This document shows positions 13,655-14,712 of a stretch of 14,712 nt of DNA, one piece after another. The DNA lies in assembly GCA_964640725.1 (NCBI GenBank), contig CAZXIJ010000055.1, positions 1 to 14,712 on the forward strand, given 5' to 3'. Numbering within the stretch: position 1 is the stretch's first letter; every line of letters starts with the position of its first letter. The DNA comes from CALHVX01 sp964640725. Its GTDB lineage: Bacteria; Pseudomonadota; Gammaproteobacteria; Pseudomonadales; Azotimanducaceae. The position numbers and the translations under genes are program-made. The notes beneath the pieces were generated by a model. It was given only the letters and a program-made list of their open reading frames with translations. It was not told the origin of the DNA and did no database searches.

Positions 13655-13671
13655 CCAACGCTGTCGTTGGC
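13654..13671 (+). terminator. Stem-loop between recA and recX (attenuator-like)
   Basis: GCCAACG (13654-13660) and CGTTGGC (13665-13671) form a perfect 7-bp stem with a CTGT loop, beginning at the last base of the recA stop codon. There is no T-run after it, so it is not a classic intrinsic terminator. In E. coli a terminator at this place lets only a small share of recA transcripts read into recX; this hairpin may limit recX in a similar way or protect the recA mRNA end. Confidence 0.5.
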
Positions 13672-13694
13672 ACGATATCAGAGGATCCTGGACC

Positions 13695-14177
13695 ATGCGG
13701 GCCAGCGACAACCCGGATCAGGCGGCTAACCCGGTCGCCGTCAATGCCGCGGCGCTGCGGGCCCTCAGTCGTCGCGAGTACTCGGAGTTCGAGTTGCGTA
13801 GCAAGCTCGAGCGTCGTTTTGATCAGCAGGTGGTCGAGCAGGTTCTGGAATCGCTCGTTGCAGACCATCTGCTGAGCGATGAGCGATTTACCGAGGTGTT
13901 TGTCCGGAGCCGGATCGCCAGAGGGCAGGGGCCGACCCGGATTCGCCAGGAGCTGCGCCAGCGTGGCATTGGCGACGAACTCGTGAGTCACTTCCTCAGC
14001 TTTGACAGCGAGTTCTGGCTCGAGCATGCCCGGGAGGTTGCCGAGCGACGCGGGTCTCAGCTCGCTGAGGCCCGGAGCGATGACCCCGAGGTTCGTCATC
14101 GCGCCCGGGGCAAGCTCGGCCGGTTTCTGGCTGGGCGTGGCTTCCCCATGGATGTCATCAGCCAGATTCTTCGCTGA
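13695..14177 (+). CDS. recX: Regulatory protein RecX
   Basis: This 160-residue, helical, charged protein has the RecX repeats of three-helix modules: ALRALSRREYSEFELRSKL, then VVEQVLESLVADHLLSDERF, then SRIARGQGPTRIRQEL and the C-terminal GKLGRFLAGRGFPMDVISQI. RecX binds in the groove of the RecA filament and restrains its extension and strand exchange. ATG 13695 has AGAGGA about 9 bases upstream. It follows recA by 40 bases, across a stem-loop, and should be expressed at lower level from the LexA-controlled recA promoter. Next on the same strand is lysC, not alaS. Confidence 0.95.
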   Translation: MRASDNPDQAANPVAVNAAALRALSRREYSEFELRSKLERRFDQQVVEQVLESLVADHLLSDERFTEVFVRSRIARGQGPTRIRQELRQRGIGDELVSHFLSFDSEFWLEHAREVAERRGSQLAEARSDDPEVRHRARGKLGRFLAGRGFPMDVISQILR

Positions 14178-14202
14178 GATCGCGTCAGACTCCGCCTTTC
14201 CC

Positions 14203-14208
14203 TATACT
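14203..14208 (+). promoter_or_regulatory. Possible -10 element for lysC
   Basis: TATACT in the 134-base recX-lysC gap is a good -10 hexamer, but no -35 of quality lies 16-18 bases upstream. I see no riboswitch-like or leader-peptide structure in this gap. Confidence 0.25.
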
Positions 14209-14311
14209 CCGCGGCCATTAACGAGTGCGTGTTTCTGGGCGGTCCGGTGGTGCCATGGGTGCATCTGCTGGCCGGGCAGAGAGGCGCTGTAACGATGATC
14301 GCTGAGCAGTC

Positions 14312-14712
14312 ATGGCACTTTGGGTCCAAAAATTTGGTGGGACGAGCGTTGGCTCCGTAGAACGCATCCAGGGCGTGGCGAAGCGCCTGCTGCAGGACCG
14401 TGCGGCCGGCCACCAGCTGGTGGTTGTGGTGTCAGCCATGAGCGGCGAGACGAACCGCCTTACCGGGCTTGGCCAGGAGGCCGGCAGCAACCCTTCGCCG
14501 GAGTTCATGGACGTCCTGTTGGCCTCCGGGGAGCAGGTCACCATCGCCTTGCTGAGCATCGCGCTGGCAGCGCACGGCGTTCAGGCAGTGCCCTATCTCG
14601 CCCACCAGGTGGCGATTCGCACGGACGACCAGCATGGCCGGGCGCGGATTACCCACATCGAGACCGGCAAGCTGTTCCAGGACGTCGAAGCCGGCCGGAT
14701 CCCGATCGTTGC
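14312..14712 (+). CDS. lysC: Aspartate kinase, N-terminal part
   Basis: The first 133 codons of an aspartokinase are present; the rest lies past the right edge. The enzyme phosphorylates aspartate at the head of the lysine, methionine, threonine and diaminopimelate pathway. The nucleotide-binding KFGGTSVGS is at residues 7-15, followed by VVVVSAMSGETNRL and LLASGEQVTIALLSIAL, all conserved in the kinase domain. This is the form with KFGGTS near the very N terminus and is likely a monofunctional kinase with C-terminal ACT domains, but those are outside the window. ATG 14312 is fixed by the conserved MALWVQKFGG start; only GAG, about 6 bases upstream, serves as a ribosome-binding site. It lies 134 bases after recX. 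Confidence 0.95.
   Translation, partial: MALWVQKFGGTSVGSVERIQGVAKRLLQDRAAGHQLVVVVSAMSGETNRLTGLGQEAGSNPSPEFMDVLLASGEQVTIALLSIALAAHGVQAVPYLAHQVAIRTDDQHGRARITHIETGKLFQDVEAGRIPIV

Noticed and set aside
14254..14304. Small open frame (about 16 codons) ahead of lysC as a leader peptide
   Set aside because: It has no run of Lys, Thr or Met codons, no ribosome-binding site and no attenuator hairpins.
1..14712. Mobile elements, defence systems, CRISPR arrays or RNA genes
   Set aside because: No transposase, integrase, regular repeat array, tRNA cloverleaf or rRNA sequence was seen, and base composition looks even across the window.

Overview
The window is GC-rich, gene-dense bacterial DNA. It most likely comes from the chromosome of an aerobic gammaproteobacterium. 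The evidence is a recA-recX pair next to mutS, a 7Fe FdxA ferredoxin beside mutS, an E. coli-type LexA box on recA, and lysC close behind recX. The BLUF photoreceptor, the AbgT transporter and the acyl-CoA genes would suit a marine or other free-living heterotroph, but I cannot name the genus. I see no rRNA, tRNA, CRISPR array, insertion sequence or prophage.

Left part (about 1-4740): lipid and acyl-CoA metabolism. The 5' end of a molybdenum hydroxylase large subunit runs off the left edge. Divergent from it is a thiolase-like 'acetyl-CoA acetyltransferase'. Facing that gene is a tight minus-strand operon: crotonase, then a nitronate monooxygenase-like flavin oxidoreductase, then a TesB-type thioesterase (gaps of 23 and 9 bases). 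A perfect 8-bp inverted repeat lies in the leader of this operon. Together the genes look like accessory functions for handling and releasing unusual acyl-CoAs.

Middle part (about 4740-8220): small and accessory genes. A secreted protein with an SH3-like domain and an STI1-like tail stands head-to-head, only about 15 bases away, with a TerB-like protein. Then come a Dabb-domain protein and an AbgT-family transporter that keeps the family's substrate-path residues. Facing the transporter is a short BLUF blue-light sensor, which is the second gene of a folE-BLUF unit.

Right part (about 8220-14712): folate, electron transfer and DNA repair. On the minus strand, in transcription order, are mutS, fdxA, a [2Fe-2S] ferredoxin, folE and BLUF. 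Divergent from mutS are recA (a LexA box overlaps its promoter), recX and the start of lysC. Neither cinA (between mutS and recA) nor alaS (between recX and lysC) is present where they often sit in relatives.

The most interesting points are the translationally coupled folE-BLUF pair facing an AbgT transporter (a possible light-folate link), the inverted repeat before the acyl-CoA operon, and the secreted STI1-like protein packed against a TerB-like gene. Most of the rest is ordinary chromosomal housekeeping.
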